Assembly: GCF_010731295.1 (NCBI RefSeq)
Contig: NZ_AP022579.1
Location: forward strand, 4,960,001-5,024,000
Reading direction: 5' to 3'
Source of the DNA: Mycolicibacterium boenickei
GTDB lineage: Bacteria > Actinomycetota > Actinomycetes > Mycobacteriales > Mycobacteriaceae
Length of the DNA: 64,000 nt
This document shows positions 23,912 to 32,133 of the stretch, in pieces. A program made the translations under genes and the position numbers. Under the pieces are notes generated by a model. The model was not told the DNA's origin and made no database searches. It saw nothing but the letters and a program-made list of their open reading frames with translations. Numbering within the stretch: position 1 is the stretch's first letter; each line of letters begins with the position of its first letter.

Positions 23912-23986
23912 TTAGTGCTGCGCTTTATCGGCTCCGCCCGGAGCCTTGATAAAGCGCCAATAGCTGGCACACACACCGATAGTCAC
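23912..23986 (-). CDS. Leader peptide with Tyr-Trp-Arg-Phe codons (24 aa)
   Basis: A GTG at 23986 opens a 24-codon frame whose core reads CASYWRFIKAPG, stopping at 23912. Tyr, Trp and Phe, the three end products of the pathway, are grouped within four codons. A TAGCCT -10 motif at 23999-23994 places the transcript start on the GTG, so it should be leaderless. The codons after SYW lie inside the strong hairpin at 23920-23957. Ribosome-mediated attenuation of aroG is inferred. Confidence 0.7.
   Translation of the reverse strand: MTIGVCASYWRFIKAPGGADKAQH
23920..23957 (-). promoter_or_regulatory. Long hairpin overlapping the leader peptide
   Basis: GCGCTTTATC-GGCTCC-GCCC-GGAGCC-TT-GATAAAGCGC (+ strand) is a 16-bp stem with a two-base bulge and a four-base loop. 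Segment 23937-23945 can also pair with 23892-23900 (nine bases, perfect), giving an alternative fold next to the downstream terminator hairpin. Confidence 0.65.
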
Positions 23987-24033
23987 GTCGGCCAGGCTAC
24001 ACGACCGCCGACGCCGGACCACAACCGGGCAGT

Positions 24034-24052
24034 TCACAAGCGCGGTTTGTGA
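24034..24052. promoter_or_regulatory. Candidate LysR binding site
   Basis: TCACAA-N7-TTGTGA is an inverted repeat with the T-N11-A layout of LysR boxes, 21 bases before the lysR start and between lysR and the divergent aroG leader. Confidence 0.55.
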
Positions 24053-24073
24053 CCACAACCTACGATCCTGGAC

Positions 24074-25027
24074 ATGCCGCTCAGCGCAAGGATGCCCGAG
24101 CTCGCAGCGTTCGAAGTGCTGCTGGCGATCGCGCGCACCGGCAGCCTCGGAGCCGCCGGCCGCGAACTCGGGCTCACCCAGCAGGCAGTATCGGCCCGCC
24201 TGGCGTCGATCGAAGCCCAGACCGGGGTGCGACTGGTGCAGCGCAGTCCCCGTGGATCACGGTTGACCGCCGCCGGGGTGGTGGTCGCCGAGTGGGCCGA
24301 TCAGTTGCTCGATGTCGCCGGACGGGTGGACGCCGGACTGGCCGCGATGCGCAGCGAAAGTCACAGCCGGATCACCGTCGCGGCCAGCCTGACCATCGCC
24401 GAGCAGCTGATGCCACGGTGGTTGGTGTCGTTGCAGGCCGATGCCGCGCGCCGGGGTGTCGGCGCGCCGCGGGTCATTCTCACCGCGGCCAACAGCGACC
24501 AGGTGATCGCCGCGGTGCACGACGGTTCGGCCGACCTCGGCTTCATCGAATCTCCAGGCGCCCCAGCCGGTTTACACGGCCGGGTGATCGCCCGTGACGA
24601 GTTGGTGACGGTGGTACCGCCGGAGCACAAATGGGCGCGGCGATCGGCCCCGATCAGCCCCGCCGAGCTCAACGAGACCGCGCTCGTGTCACGCGAAACA
24701 GGTTCGGGCACAAGGGAAGCCCTCAGCGCTGCGCTGCGATCCGCGCTGGGACCGTCGATCCGGCAGGCCGATCCGGCGATCGAATTGTCCTCCGCGGCGG
24801 CGATGCGCGCCGCGGTGCTGGCCGGCGCCGGGCCTGCCGTGATGAGCAGGCTGGCCGTCGACGACGACCTCGCCCTCGGCCGGCTGCGCGAAGTGCCCGT
24901 CGCTGGGTTGGATCTGCGTCGCGAGCTGCGCGCGATCTGGTCGGGAGGGCGCACCCCGCCGGCGGGGGCGGTCCGCGACCTGCTCAGCCACATCGCGTCG
25001 CATCGCCTGACGTCAGCCGCGCAGTAG
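24074..25027 (+). CDS. LysR-family regulator
   Basis: The 317-residue protein has the N-terminal winged helix (residues 9-66: AFEVLLAIARTGSLGAAGRELGLTQQAVSARLASIEAQTGVRLVQR) and a periplasmic-binding-like effector domain. It reads away from the aroG leader and converges with the TDT transporter gene, overlapping it by 15 bases. It may control that transporter, itself, or both. Effector unknown. Confidence 0.92.
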   Translation: MPLSARMPELAAFEVLLAIARTGSLGAAGRELGLTQQAVSARLASIEAQTGVRLVQRSPRGSRLTAAGVVVAEWADQLLDVAGRVDAGLAAMRSESHSRITVAASLTIAEQLMPRWLVSLQADAARRGVGAPRVILTAANSDQVIAAVHDGSADLGFIESPGAPAGLHGRVIARDELVTVVPPEHKWARRSAPISPAELNETALVSRETGSGTREALSAALRSALGPSIRQADPAIELSSAAAMRAAVLAGAGPAVMSRLAVDDDLALGRLREVPVAGLDLRRELRAIWSGGRTPPAGAVRDLLSHIASHRLTSAAQ

Positions 25028-26149
25028 GCGGCCGGACCGCACCCCACGCACCGTGTTGGTGGCGACCGTCGCCCAGGCGCCCAACAACAGCACGTACAAC
25101 GCCACCGCCAGCAAGGAGATCGCCACCGCACCGGTCGCCGCACCCAGCGCCGAGGCCCCCGTCACGCAGGTACCCACCGGGAAGGTGAAGCTCCACCAGG
25201 TCAGGCTGAACGACAACCCCCGCCGCGCGGCATGCACCGTCAGTGCCGCCGCGAGGCAGAACACGAACGCCCCGAAGCCACCCATCACCAAGCCGTACAC
25301 GATGCCGAACGCGTGCAGGGCCGAGACCGTACCGGCGTCGGTGAGGACCGAACCGGCGTGGGCGGGCAGCAGATTGGCCGCGGTGATCGACTGGCCGACG
25401 ACACCGAGCACGATCCACACCGTGGGGATCGCCTGCACCTGACTGAAGCCGCCGTGCATGAGCCGCGAATACACCATGGTCGTGGTGATCAGGCCGGCCA
25501 GCAGACTCAGACCGAACATGGCGTAGCAGCCCACCAGCAAGGTCATCCCGGCCTGCCCCGGCCCGAGGTGAGACAGCAGCAGGGCGCCGGTGGAGGCCGA
25601 GACCATGGGCGACACGACCGGCATCATCCAGGCCGGGACCGCCTCCACGTCGGTGTGATCCTCACGGGTGATCATCGCGAACGGAAGCCACAGGGCGACA
25701 ACCAGTCCCAGTGCCGTACCGGCGGTCCACAGCACCACGTCCAGGGCCAGCGCCGCGGACGGGCCGATGATCGGGGGGCCGAACAGCAACGCCCCCGCCC
25801 CGACGGTGAGCAGTGCCATCGCCGGGGCACCGTAGAACTGACCCACCACCTGATGGGCGGCATACGCTTTCGCCTGCTCCCGATACCGGATCCAGTGCGT
25901 GGCGAACGCCCCGGTCAGCACCACCAACACGGTGCCGGCGAGAATCCACACCGCGGTGGCGAATCCGTGCAGACCCGGCAGCCGAAGCGGCAGGGTGGCC
26001 GCCGCGGTCGCGACGATGCCGGTGCCCATGACCGAGGCGAACCAGTTCGGCGTGATGTGCCGGAACGCCGAACCCGCACTGTCCAATTCGGCCAGTAGCG
26101 CGGTGTGGAACGGCCTCTCGGCGGTGTAGGCGGCTGCGTAGGTGGTCAC
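25013..26149 (-). CDS. TDT/SLAC1-family transporter
   Basis: The 378-residue protein has about ten membrane helices. ITPNWFASVMGTGIVATAAATLP (about 32-54) is the typical first helix of the TehA/Mae1/SLAC1 family (tellurite-resistance and dicarboxylate transporters and anion channels). Substrate is not clear; C4-dicarboxylate, sulfite or another anion is possible. GTG start. It shares its 3' end with lysR. Confidence 0.85.
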   Translation of the reverse strand: MTTYAAAYTAERPFHTALLAELDSAGSAFRHITPNWFASVMGTGIVATAAATLPLRLPGLHGFATAVWILAGTVLVVLTGAFATHWIRYREQAKAYAAHQVVGQFYGAPAMALLTVGAGALLFGPPIIGPSAALALDVVLWTAGTALGLVVALWLPFAMITREDHTDVEAVPAWMMPVVSPMVSASTGALLLSHLGPGQAGMTLLVGCYAMFGLSLLAGLITTTMVYSRLMHGGFSQVQAIPTVWIVLGVVGQSITAANLLPAHAGSVLTDAGTVSALHAFGIVYGLVMGGFGAFVFCLAAALTVHAARRGLSFSLTWWSFTFPVGTCVTGASALGAATGAVAISLLAVALYVLLLGAWATVATNTVRGVRSGRLLRG

Positions 26150-26225
26150 CTCACCAATGGTGGTGGGCTGTTCCGATCACCGGTAGGCGCCGCAATGTTG
26201 TGGCGTCACAAACCAGGCTTGTGGC

Positions 26226-27479
26226 TCAGACGTAGCGGTTACGGCCGGCTTGTGCACCGGCCACCATCTGCACCAGGTAGACCACCAGGACCATGACGAA
26301 CGGCGCGGTCCAGCCCGCGGTCATGTCGTGGAGCAAGCCGAACGTGAACGGTCCCACGCCGGCCAGCAGGTAGCCGAAGCCCTGCGCCATGCCCGACAGC
26401 CTCGCGGTGTCCTCGGCATCCCGGGCCCGCAGCGCGATCACGGTGAGCGCCAACGAGAACACGCTCATCCCGATGCCGACGAAGAAGCTCCACAGCAGCG
26501 GCGCCGCGCCCGGATTGACGAGCAGTCCGATCATGCCGACCATCCCGATCACCCCGAGGCCGACGATCCACCCGCTCTGGTTCTTCTGCTTTGCCGCCAG
26601 CGGCGGCACGATCAGGCTGATCGGCACCGCGAGGATCGACACCAAGCCGAGCAGCAGCCCTGCGTCGGTCTTGCTGACCCCGCTGTCGATGAACACCTCG
26701 GGCAGCCAGCCCATCATGATGTAGGCCAGGAACGACTGGCAGCCGAAGAACAACGTGATGGTCCAGGCCAGCGGGCTGCGGAGCAGGGACCGGGCGGAAG
26801 CGCCCGAGGCAGCTTCCTCGGTGCGGGCCTGACTGATGCCCCGCGCGCCCACCAGCCAGAACAGCAGCGCGACGACGGCCACCAAGGCCCAGGAACCCAG
26901 CGCCCCGCGCCAGCCGCCGAGCAGGGGCTCCAGCGGCGGGGTGACCGCCGATCCCAGCGCACCGCCGCCCTGCAGGGCCGCGGTGTAGACACCGGTCATC
27001 AGACCGATCTGAGCCGGGAAAGAACCCTTGATCACGACCGGGATGAGCACGTTGACCAGCGCGATTCCGCCCGTGGCCACCAGCGTCCCGCCGATCACCA
27101 CGTAGGGGCCGTCCAGCACGCGGGTGACCAGACCGATGCTGAGGATCACCAGGGCGACCGAGATCGCCCGGCCCAACCCGATCCGGCGGGCCAGCCATGG
27201 CGCGGTCAGGCCCGCTGCGGCGAAGCACAGCCCGGGCAGGGTGGTCAGCACACCGGCCCAGACGGCCGAGGCGCCGAGCGATTCCCGCATTTCCCCGAGG
27301 ACCGGTCCGATGCTGGTGATCGCCGGGCGCAGGTTCAGCGCGGTCAGGATCACCGCGACGACCAGGAGGGCTCCGCCTGCCGCCATCGCCCCAGGGCGGA
27401 CCTCTACGGCACCGTCCAGCTCGAGCTCCAGATCGTGCTCGTAACCGTTCAGGGATTCATTGCGCAGGGTCCGACTCAC
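26226..27479 (-). CDS. MFS transporter, CynX/NimT type
   Basis: The 417-residue protein has twelve membrane helices. LTALNLRPAITSIGPVLGEM (about 45-64) is a hallmark of the CynX/NimT (cyanate/2-nitroimidazole) group. A charged, acidic N-terminal extension precedes the first helix. It is divergent from a GntR regulator with a palindrome between them. Substrate unknown. Confidence 0.85.
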   Translation of the reverse strand: MSRTLRNESLNGYEHDLELELDGAVEVRPGAMAAGGALLVVAVILTALNLRPAITSIGPVLGEMRESLGASAVWAGVLTTLPGLCFAAAGLTAPWLARRIGLGRAISVALVILSIGLVTRVLDGPYVVIGGTLVATGGIALVNVLIPVVIKGSFPAQIGLMTGVYTAALQGGGALGSAVTPPLEPLLGGWRGALGSWALVAVVALLFWLVGARGISQARTEEAASGASARSLLRSPLAWTITLFFGCQSFLAYIMMGWLPEVFIDSGVSKTDAGLLLGLVSILAVPISLIVPPLAAKQKNQSGWIVGLGVIGMVGMIGLLVNPGAAPLLWSFFVGIGMSVFSLALTVIALRARDAEDTARLSGMAQGFGYLLAGVGPFTFGLLHDMTAGWTAPFVMVLVVYLVQMVAGAQAGRNRYV

Positions 27480-27496
27480 CCGGTTATGATGCCATA

Positions 27497-27513
27497 CATC
27501 CTATGATTGGATG
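27497..27513. promoter_or_regulatory. Candidate GntR operator in the divergent promoter
   Basis: CATCC-TATGATT-GGATG is an inverted repeat in the 47-base gap between the MFS and gntR starts. It covers the space needed for both promoters, so one regulator could control both genes. Confidence 0.6.
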
Positions 27514-27526
27514 AAAGGACTTTTGA

Positions 27527-28189
27527 GTGCCTCTCGCCACAACGCGACGCACGGGCCTGGTCGACCAGGTCATCGAGCAGTTGCGCACCCTCGTCACCTC
27601 CGGCGAATGGCCGGTGGACAGCCGGATCCCCACCGAGCCCGAACTGGTCGAGGCGCTGGGGGTCGGGCGCAACACGGTGCGTGAGGCCATCCGGGCGCTG
27701 GCACACAACGGCATCTTCGAAGTCCGCCAGGGTGACGGCACCTACGTCCGCGCCACCAGCGAGGTATCGGCAGCGCTGCGCCGGCTGTGCGGATCCGAGC
27801 TGCGCGACGTGTTGCAGGTGCGGCGCTGCCTCGAGGTGGAGGGCGCCCGACTGGCTGCCACCGCGCGCACCGACGAGGACCTGGCCGAGCTGCGCGCCCT
27901 GCTGGCACACACCGACACCACCGACCACGCGCAGTTCACCCACTCCGACACGGAGTTCCACCTGGCGGTGGTGCGCGCGTCGCACAACCCGGTGCTGATC
28001 GAGATCTACCGCGGGCTTCTCGAGGCGATCACCGCCAGCGTCGCGACCACGAGCGCAGGCCCGGGCGGCATGTTCCCGCACGACGAACTGGTCGAGGCGA
28101 TCGCCGCCGGCGATGTCGAACGCGCGGGGCGCGAGGCCACGGGCTTTCTCGACGAGCTCCTGGCCCGGATGCCGGCTCCGGACTGCTGA
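27527..28189 (+). CDS. GntR-family regulator, FadR/FCD subgroup
   Basis: The 220-residue protein has an N-terminal GntR winged helix (residues 10-75: LVDQVIEQLRTLVTSGEWPVDSRIPTEPELVEALGVGRNTVREAIRALAHNGIFEVRQGDGTYV) and an all-helical FCD domain with acidic and His residues (DTEFHLAVVRASHN) for a metal-bound carboxylate ligand. GTG start. It probably represses the divergent CynX-type transporter. Confidence 0.93.
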   Translation: MPLATTRRTGLVDQVIEQLRTLVTSGEWPVDSRIPTEPELVEALGVGRNTVREAIRALAHNGIFEVRQGDGTYVRATSEVSAALRRLCGSELRDVLQVRRCLEVEGARLAATARTDEDLAELRALLAHTDTTDHAQFTHSDTEFHLAVVRASHNPVLIEIYRGLLEAITASVATTSAGPGGMFPHDELVEAIAAGDVERAGREATGFLDELLARMPAPDC

Positions 28190-28206
28190 CCTTCGACTCA
28201 AGTCAC

Positions 28207-28230
28207 ATAAGTGCGCAACTGCGCACTTAT
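28207..28230. promoter_or_regulatory. Perfect ArsR-type operator
   Basis: Half-sites ATAAGTGCGCA and TGCGCACTTAT, two bases apart, form a perfect 24-bp palindrome that ends 16 bases before the MFS start. The form and length match ArsR/SmtB operators. The ArsR gene is the second gene of the same operon. Confidence 0.8.
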
Positions 28231-28245
28231 TGACATACTGGCGGG

Positions 28246-29520
28246 GTGACGAGCCATCCCCTGCGCATCAGCTTGTTCCGGCGTCTGTACGCGGCGCAGG
28301 TCGTGGCGCTGCTCGGCACCGGTCTACTGACCGTCGCCCTGGGGCTGCTGGCGTACGACATCGCCGGAGACGACGCCGGTGCGGTGCTCGGAACCGCGCT
28401 GGCGATCAAGATGATCGCCTATGTGTTCGTCGCTCCGGTGATGGCTGCGGCCACCTCTCTGCTGCGGCCCCGGTCGGTCCTCGTCGCGACGGACATCCTG
28501 CGGGCCGGCGTCGCCCTCTGCCTACCATTCGTCGAATCCGTCTGGCAGATCTACCTTTTGGTATTTCTACTGCAGGCCGCATCCGCCACGTTCACACCCG
28601 CCTATCAGGCGGTGATCGCATCGGCACTGACCGACGAGCACACCTACACCAGGGCACTGTCGTTGTCCCGCCTCGCCTACGACCTGGAATCGCTGGCCAG
28701 TCCGGTACTCGCGGCCACCCTGCTGACCGTCGTCGGCTACCCCACCCTGTTCCTCGGAACCGTCGCCGGATTCCTGTCCTCGGCTACCGCGATCTCGCTG
28801 GCCCGCAGCCCCCGCACCCCGGAAACCGCGCGTCCGGCTCGGTTTCGCGACCGCACCCTGGCCGGCGTCTGCGTGATGTGGCGCTCGCCGCAACTGCGGG
28901 CCCTGCTGGCACTCAATGTCGTCGTGGCAGCCGCCACCGCGCTCGTGGTGGTCAACACCGTGATCTATGTCCGGACCCTGCTCGACGGTCGGGACAGCGG
29001 TCTTGCGTTGGCACTAGCCAGTTTCGGCGGTGGTTCGATGTTGGTCGCGCTGACGTTGCCGCGGCTGCTCAACTCGATCCCCGACCGCGCGATCATGCTC
29101 ACCGGCGCAGTCGTCTGCGCCGGGACACTGGGCGCCACAACCGATTTCATCCTTGCCGCACCTTCCGGAGCGTTCGGCTGGATCACGCTGTGCACGCTGT
29201 GGGCGGTCACCGGTGCAGGCACCTCGATGATCAACACACCGTCAGCCCGCCTGCTGCGCCGCAACTCGACCGACCAGAACCGCACCGAGGTGTTCACCGC
29301 ACAGTTCTCGCTGTCACACTCCGGGTTCCTGCTCACCTACCCGGTGGCCGGCTGGGTCGGCGCCACGCTCAACCAAGCTATTGCCGCCCTCCTACTGGCC
29401 GCGCTGGCTACACTCGCGACACTGGCGGCAGTCACGACGTGGCCGCGTCACGGGAGGGAGTTCCATGGCACCGCAGCCCGGGAGTCCATCGTCGCGGCCG
29501 CAGGACAGCCTGGTCCATGA
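28246..29520 (+). CDS. MFS efflux transporter
   Basis: The 424-residue protein has about twelve membrane helices and the MFS_3-type layout (RLYAAQVVALLGTGLLTVALGLLAYD near the start, then YQAVIASALTDEHTYTRALSLSRLAYDL). It shares an operon with arsR, which starts inside its last codons, under a perfect ArsR-type palindrome. That suggests metal or small-molecule efflux. No metal-binding motif identifies the substrate. Confidence 0.85.
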   Translation: MTSHPLRISLFRRLYAAQVVALLGTGLLTVALGLLAYDIAGDDAGAVLGTALAIKMIAYVFVAPVMAAATSLLRPRSVLVATDILRAGVALCLPFVESVWQIYLLVFLLQAASATFTPAYQAVIASALTDEHTYTRALSLSRLAYDLESLASPVLAATLLTVVGYPTLFLGTVAGFLSSATAISLARSPRTPETARPARFRDRTLAGVCVMWRSPQLRALLALNVVVAAATALVVVNTVIYVRTLLDGRDSGLALALASFGGGSMLVALTLPRLLNSIPDRAIMLTGAVVCAGTLGATTDFILAAPSGAFGWITLCTLWAVTGAGTSMINTPSARLLRRNSTDQNRTEVFTAQFSLSHSGFLLTYPVAGWVGATLNQAIAALLLAALATLATLAAVTTWPRHGREFHGTAARESIVAAAGQPGP

Positions 29521-29836
29521 GGGCGCGCCCAACCAGGAGCGGCTCGACGTCGCCAGCGAGACGTTTCGGATGTTGTCGGACCGCACCCGGCTTCACCTGC
29601 TGTGGCTCCTGACCCAGGGCGAGGCCGATGTCACCGCACTGGCCGAGGCCACCGGAGGATCCCGCACCTCGATCAGCCAGCACCTGGCGAAACTCCGTTT
29701 CGCCCGCATGGTCGACACCCGCAAAGACGGACGCCGGGTCTACTACCGGCTGCGCGACGGGCACCTGAGCCGTCTGGTCCAAGAAGGGCTCAACCACGCC
29801 GACCACCGCGTCACCGGGGAACCGTCGCACCCCTGA
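29465..29836 (+). CDS. ArsR-family regulator
   Basis: The start at 29465 has a GGGAGGGAG site and overlaps the MFS gene by 56 bases. The 123-residue product has the ArsR winged helix (residues 27-90: ASETFRMLSDRTRLHLLWLLTQGEADVTALAEATGGSRTSISQHLAKLRFARMV). It lacks the ELCVCDL-type Cys metal site. His residues in the C-terminal helix (DGHLSRLVQEGLNHADH) could form an alpha5-type metal site. It likely binds the palindrome at 28207-28230. Confidence 0.9.
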   Translation: MAPQPGSPSSRPQDSLVHEGAPNQERLDVASETFRMLSDRTRLHLLWLLTQGEADVTALAEATGGSRTSISQHLAKLRFARMVDTRKDGRRVYYRLRDGHLSRLVQEGLNHADHRVTGEPSHP

Positions 29837-29838
29837 AC

Positions 29839-31236
29839 TCAGAACGGCGCGTCCTCCACGCGCGCCCGTCTCAGCGGCAGCCGCAACAACAACCGCGCTC
29901 CGCCCAGCGGACTCTCCAGCAAAGCCGCTGTGCCACCGTGCAATTCGGCCTGCTGGGCCACCAGAGCCAGGCCCAGCCCGGACCCTGAACGCGACGCGGT
30001 CGAGCCCCGGGCGAACCGCTCGAACACCTCGGCCCGCTCCGCCTCGGGCACCCCGGAACCGTTGTCGTCGACCACGATCTGCACGTCGTCGGCCGAACTG
30101 ACCGCGCTGAGCCGGATCTCGGTGGCACCCCCGTGTTTGACGGCGTTGGCGATGGCATTGTCGATCACCAGACGCAGGCCCGCCGGCATGCCGAGCATCA
30201 GCACCGTCGGCGAGGGCATCAGCGTGGCCCGCAAGCCCGGATAGGTGCGCAACGCGTCGTGCGCCGCGCGGTCGAGCAGTTCGGTGACATCCATCGGCAC
30301 AAAGTCCTCGACCGTGGTCAACTCCCCCTGCGCCAACCGCTCCAGCGCGGTCAAGGTGCCCTCGATACGACTCTGCGTGCGCAGCACGTCCCCGATCACC
30401 TCCTGGCGCTGATCGGCGGTCATGTCCAAGGTGGACAGCACTTCCAGATTGGTGCGCATCGCCGTCAGCGGCGTGCGCAGCTCGTGAGAGGCCACCGCGG
30501 CGAAGTCGCGGGCCGACTCCAGCGCGGCCTTGGTGCGTTCCTGTTCGTTGCCGATGCGCGCCAGCATGCCCTCGACGGCCTCGGCGATCTCCACGGCCTC
30601 GCGCACACCGCGCACCTGCACCTCGTCGGGCTTGGACTGGGCGTTGATGGCCCGCGCCTGCTGCGCCAGCAGCCGGAACGGCGTGATCATCACCAGCGAG
30701 ATCATCCAACCCACCACGATGGTGCTGCCGATGACACCGCCGCAGATCAACAGCACGCGCAGGTGCAGCTCGTCGATCCGGCGCTGGGTCTCGGCCAGCG
30801 GCGCCCCGAGCGCGATGCTGGCCGGACCGGCGGTGAACGTGCGCACGCGGTACTCGACCCCGTCGATCGTGGTGTTGGCGTAACCGTTCTCCAGCTTGGG
30901 CAAGACGATGTCGCTGGGGACCGAGACACTGACACCGCCGATGTGTGCGGTGCGGACCAGGCCGCCGTCGTCGGGCATGGACTTGTCCGCCGCGCCCTGC
31001 TTCGTCGCGCTGAGCAGCGTGCTCACGTCGCCGAGACTGCTCAACGAATCGAGACGCCGGTCCAGCTGGCTGTACTGGTCGTTGGTGACGCCGAGCCACA
31101 CCCAGGTCCCGAGCGTGATCACGGTGACCACCACCGACAGCGCACCGACGATGACGATGGTGCGCAGCGACAGCACCCGCATCACCGGCCGCAGCACCGG
31201 CCGCAACAGGTTGAGCACGCGCTCTTCGAGATTCAC
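29839..31236 (-). CDS. PrrB-like sensor histidine kinase, no adjacent response regulator
   Basis: The 465-residue protein has membrane helices at about 25-51 and 160-184 with an outer sensor between them, a HAMP-like linker, a SHELRTPLTAMRTNLEVLSTLD H-box (His251) and ATPase motifs DNAIANAVKHGG, DDNGSGVPE and GSGLGLAL. The kinase core is very close to mycobacterial PrrB as I remember it. No response regulator lies beside it: arsR is on one side and clpC2 on the other. The GTG at 31236 is the most likely start, although the frame stays open further upstream. Confidence 0.85.
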   Translation of the reverse strand: MNLEERVLNLLRPVLRPVMRVLSLRTIVIVGALSVVVTVITLGTWVWLGVTNDQYSQLDRRLDSLSSLGDVSTLLSATKQGAADKSMPDDGGLVRTAHIGGVSVSVPSDIVLPKLENGYANTTIDGVEYRVRTFTAGPASIALGAPLAETQRRIDELHLRVLLICGGVIGSTIVVGWMISLVMITPFRLLAQQARAINAQSKPDEVQVRGVREAVEIAEAVEGMLARIGNEQERTKAALESARDFAAVASHELRTPLTAMRTNLEVLSTLDMTADQRQEVIGDVLRTQSRIEGTLTALERLAQGELTTVEDFVPMDVTELLDRAAHDALRTYPGLRATLMPSPTVLMLGMPAGLRLVIDNAIANAVKHGGATEIRLSAVSSADDVQIVVDDNGSGVPEAERAEVFERFARGSTASRSGSGLGLALVAQQAELHGGTAALLESPLGGARLLLRLPLRRARVEDAPF

Positions 31237-31302
31237 CGGCGCTATCTTGCCCGATCCGCACGGGCGGATGCCCGGCGCTCCGGTCGCCGACGCCCGACCA
31301 TC

Positions 31303-31347
31303 GTCAACTTTTGGTTGACGACCCGCTATCGTCAACCTAGAGTTGAC
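31303..31347. promoter_or_regulatory. Two tandem GTCAAC-N5-GTTGAC operators of clpC2
   Basis: Two perfect palindromes, 31303-31319 and 31331-31347, lie 28 bases apart; the second ends three bases before the clpC2 ATG. A TATCGT -10 motif overlaps the second. This fits the reported autorepression of mycobacterial clpC2. Confidence 0.85.
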
Positions 31348-31350
31348 GCC

Positions 31351-32094
31351 ATGACCAAGCCAGTCACCCTCACCAACCCCGTCCGCCTCGACGACCTCAT
31401 CGGCGCGATCAAGAAGGCGCACACCGAACCCCTCGAGCAGTTGATCGACGCCGTGATCGCCGCAGATGCCCTCGGCGACATCGCCGACCACCTCATCGGA
31501 CATTTCGTCGACCAGGCCCGGCGCTCCGGCGCCTCCTGGACCGACATCGGCAAGGCCATGGGCGTCACCAAGCAGGCCGCCCAGAAACGGTTCGTACCGA
31601 AGGTTCCCGATTTCGACCCGGCCACCCTCGACCCCAACGCCGGATTCGGCCGGTTCACCCCGCGCGCCCGCAACGTGGTCGTTGTCTCCCAGAACACCGC
31701 GCACGCGGCAGGCAACGCCGAGATCACGCCCGAGCACCTGTTGCTGGCACTGTTCGCCGAACCCGACGGCCTTGCCGCCAAACTCCTTGCGGGTCAAGGC
31801 ATCACCGAGGAGTCGGCCCGGGACGCCATCACCCTGCCGCCGCCGGCCGGCGAGGTCCCGGCCCTGATCCCGTTCAACGGCGGCGCCAAGAAGGCACTGG
31901 AACTGACCTTCCGCCAAGCACTTCGGCTCGGCCACAACTACATCGGCACCGAACACATCCTGCTCGCCCTGGCCGAGGCCGAAGACGAGGACGGACCACT
32001 GCACCGCCTCGGCGCCGACCCGCAACGATTCGAGACCGACCTGGCCGCCGCGCTGGCACCGTTCATGGCCAAAGACCAGGCCGCCGAAGAATGA
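31351..32094 (+). CDS. clpC2: ClpC2: HTH plus tandem Clp-N domains
   Basis: The 247-residue protein (Rv2667 homologue) starts with a helical region containing an HTH (SWTDIGKAMGVTKQAAQKRF, about 68-87) and ends with a Clp-N double repeat (about 100-240; AEITPEHLLLALFAEPDG and HNYIGTEHILLALAEAEDEDG). It has no AAA ATPase domain, so it is not a protease chaperone. In mycobacteria ClpC2 has been reported to sequester ClpC1-targeting antibiotics such as cyclomarin and to repress its own gene. The double palindrome here fits that. Confidence 0.92.
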   Translation: MTKPVTLTNPVRLDDLIGAIKKAHTEPLEQLIDAVIAADALGDIADHLIGHFVDQARRSGASWTDIGKAMGVTKQAAQKRFVPKVPDFDPATLDPNAGFGRFTPRARNVVVVSQNTAHAAGNAEITPEHLLLALFAEPDGLAAKLLAGQGITEESARDAITLPPPAGEVPALIPFNGGAKKALELTFRQALRLGHNYIGTEHILLALAEAEDEDGPLHRLGADPQRFETDLAAALAPFMAKDQAAEE

Positions 32095-32133
32095 GCCGGG
32101 AATGAAGGCGGCCGGCCATCCGTAGAACCAACC

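Noticed and set aside
22084..23949. Long forward open frame (621 codons) over the membrane protein and DAHP synthase genes
   Set aside because: Arg/His/Gly-rich shadow composition opposite a well-recognised enzyme; typical of GC-rich DNA.
30133..32094. 653-codon forward frame reading through the histidine kinase region into clpC2
   Set aside because: Only the last 248 codons (clpC2) are real; the rest is antisense to the kinase, and operators precede the ATG at 31351.
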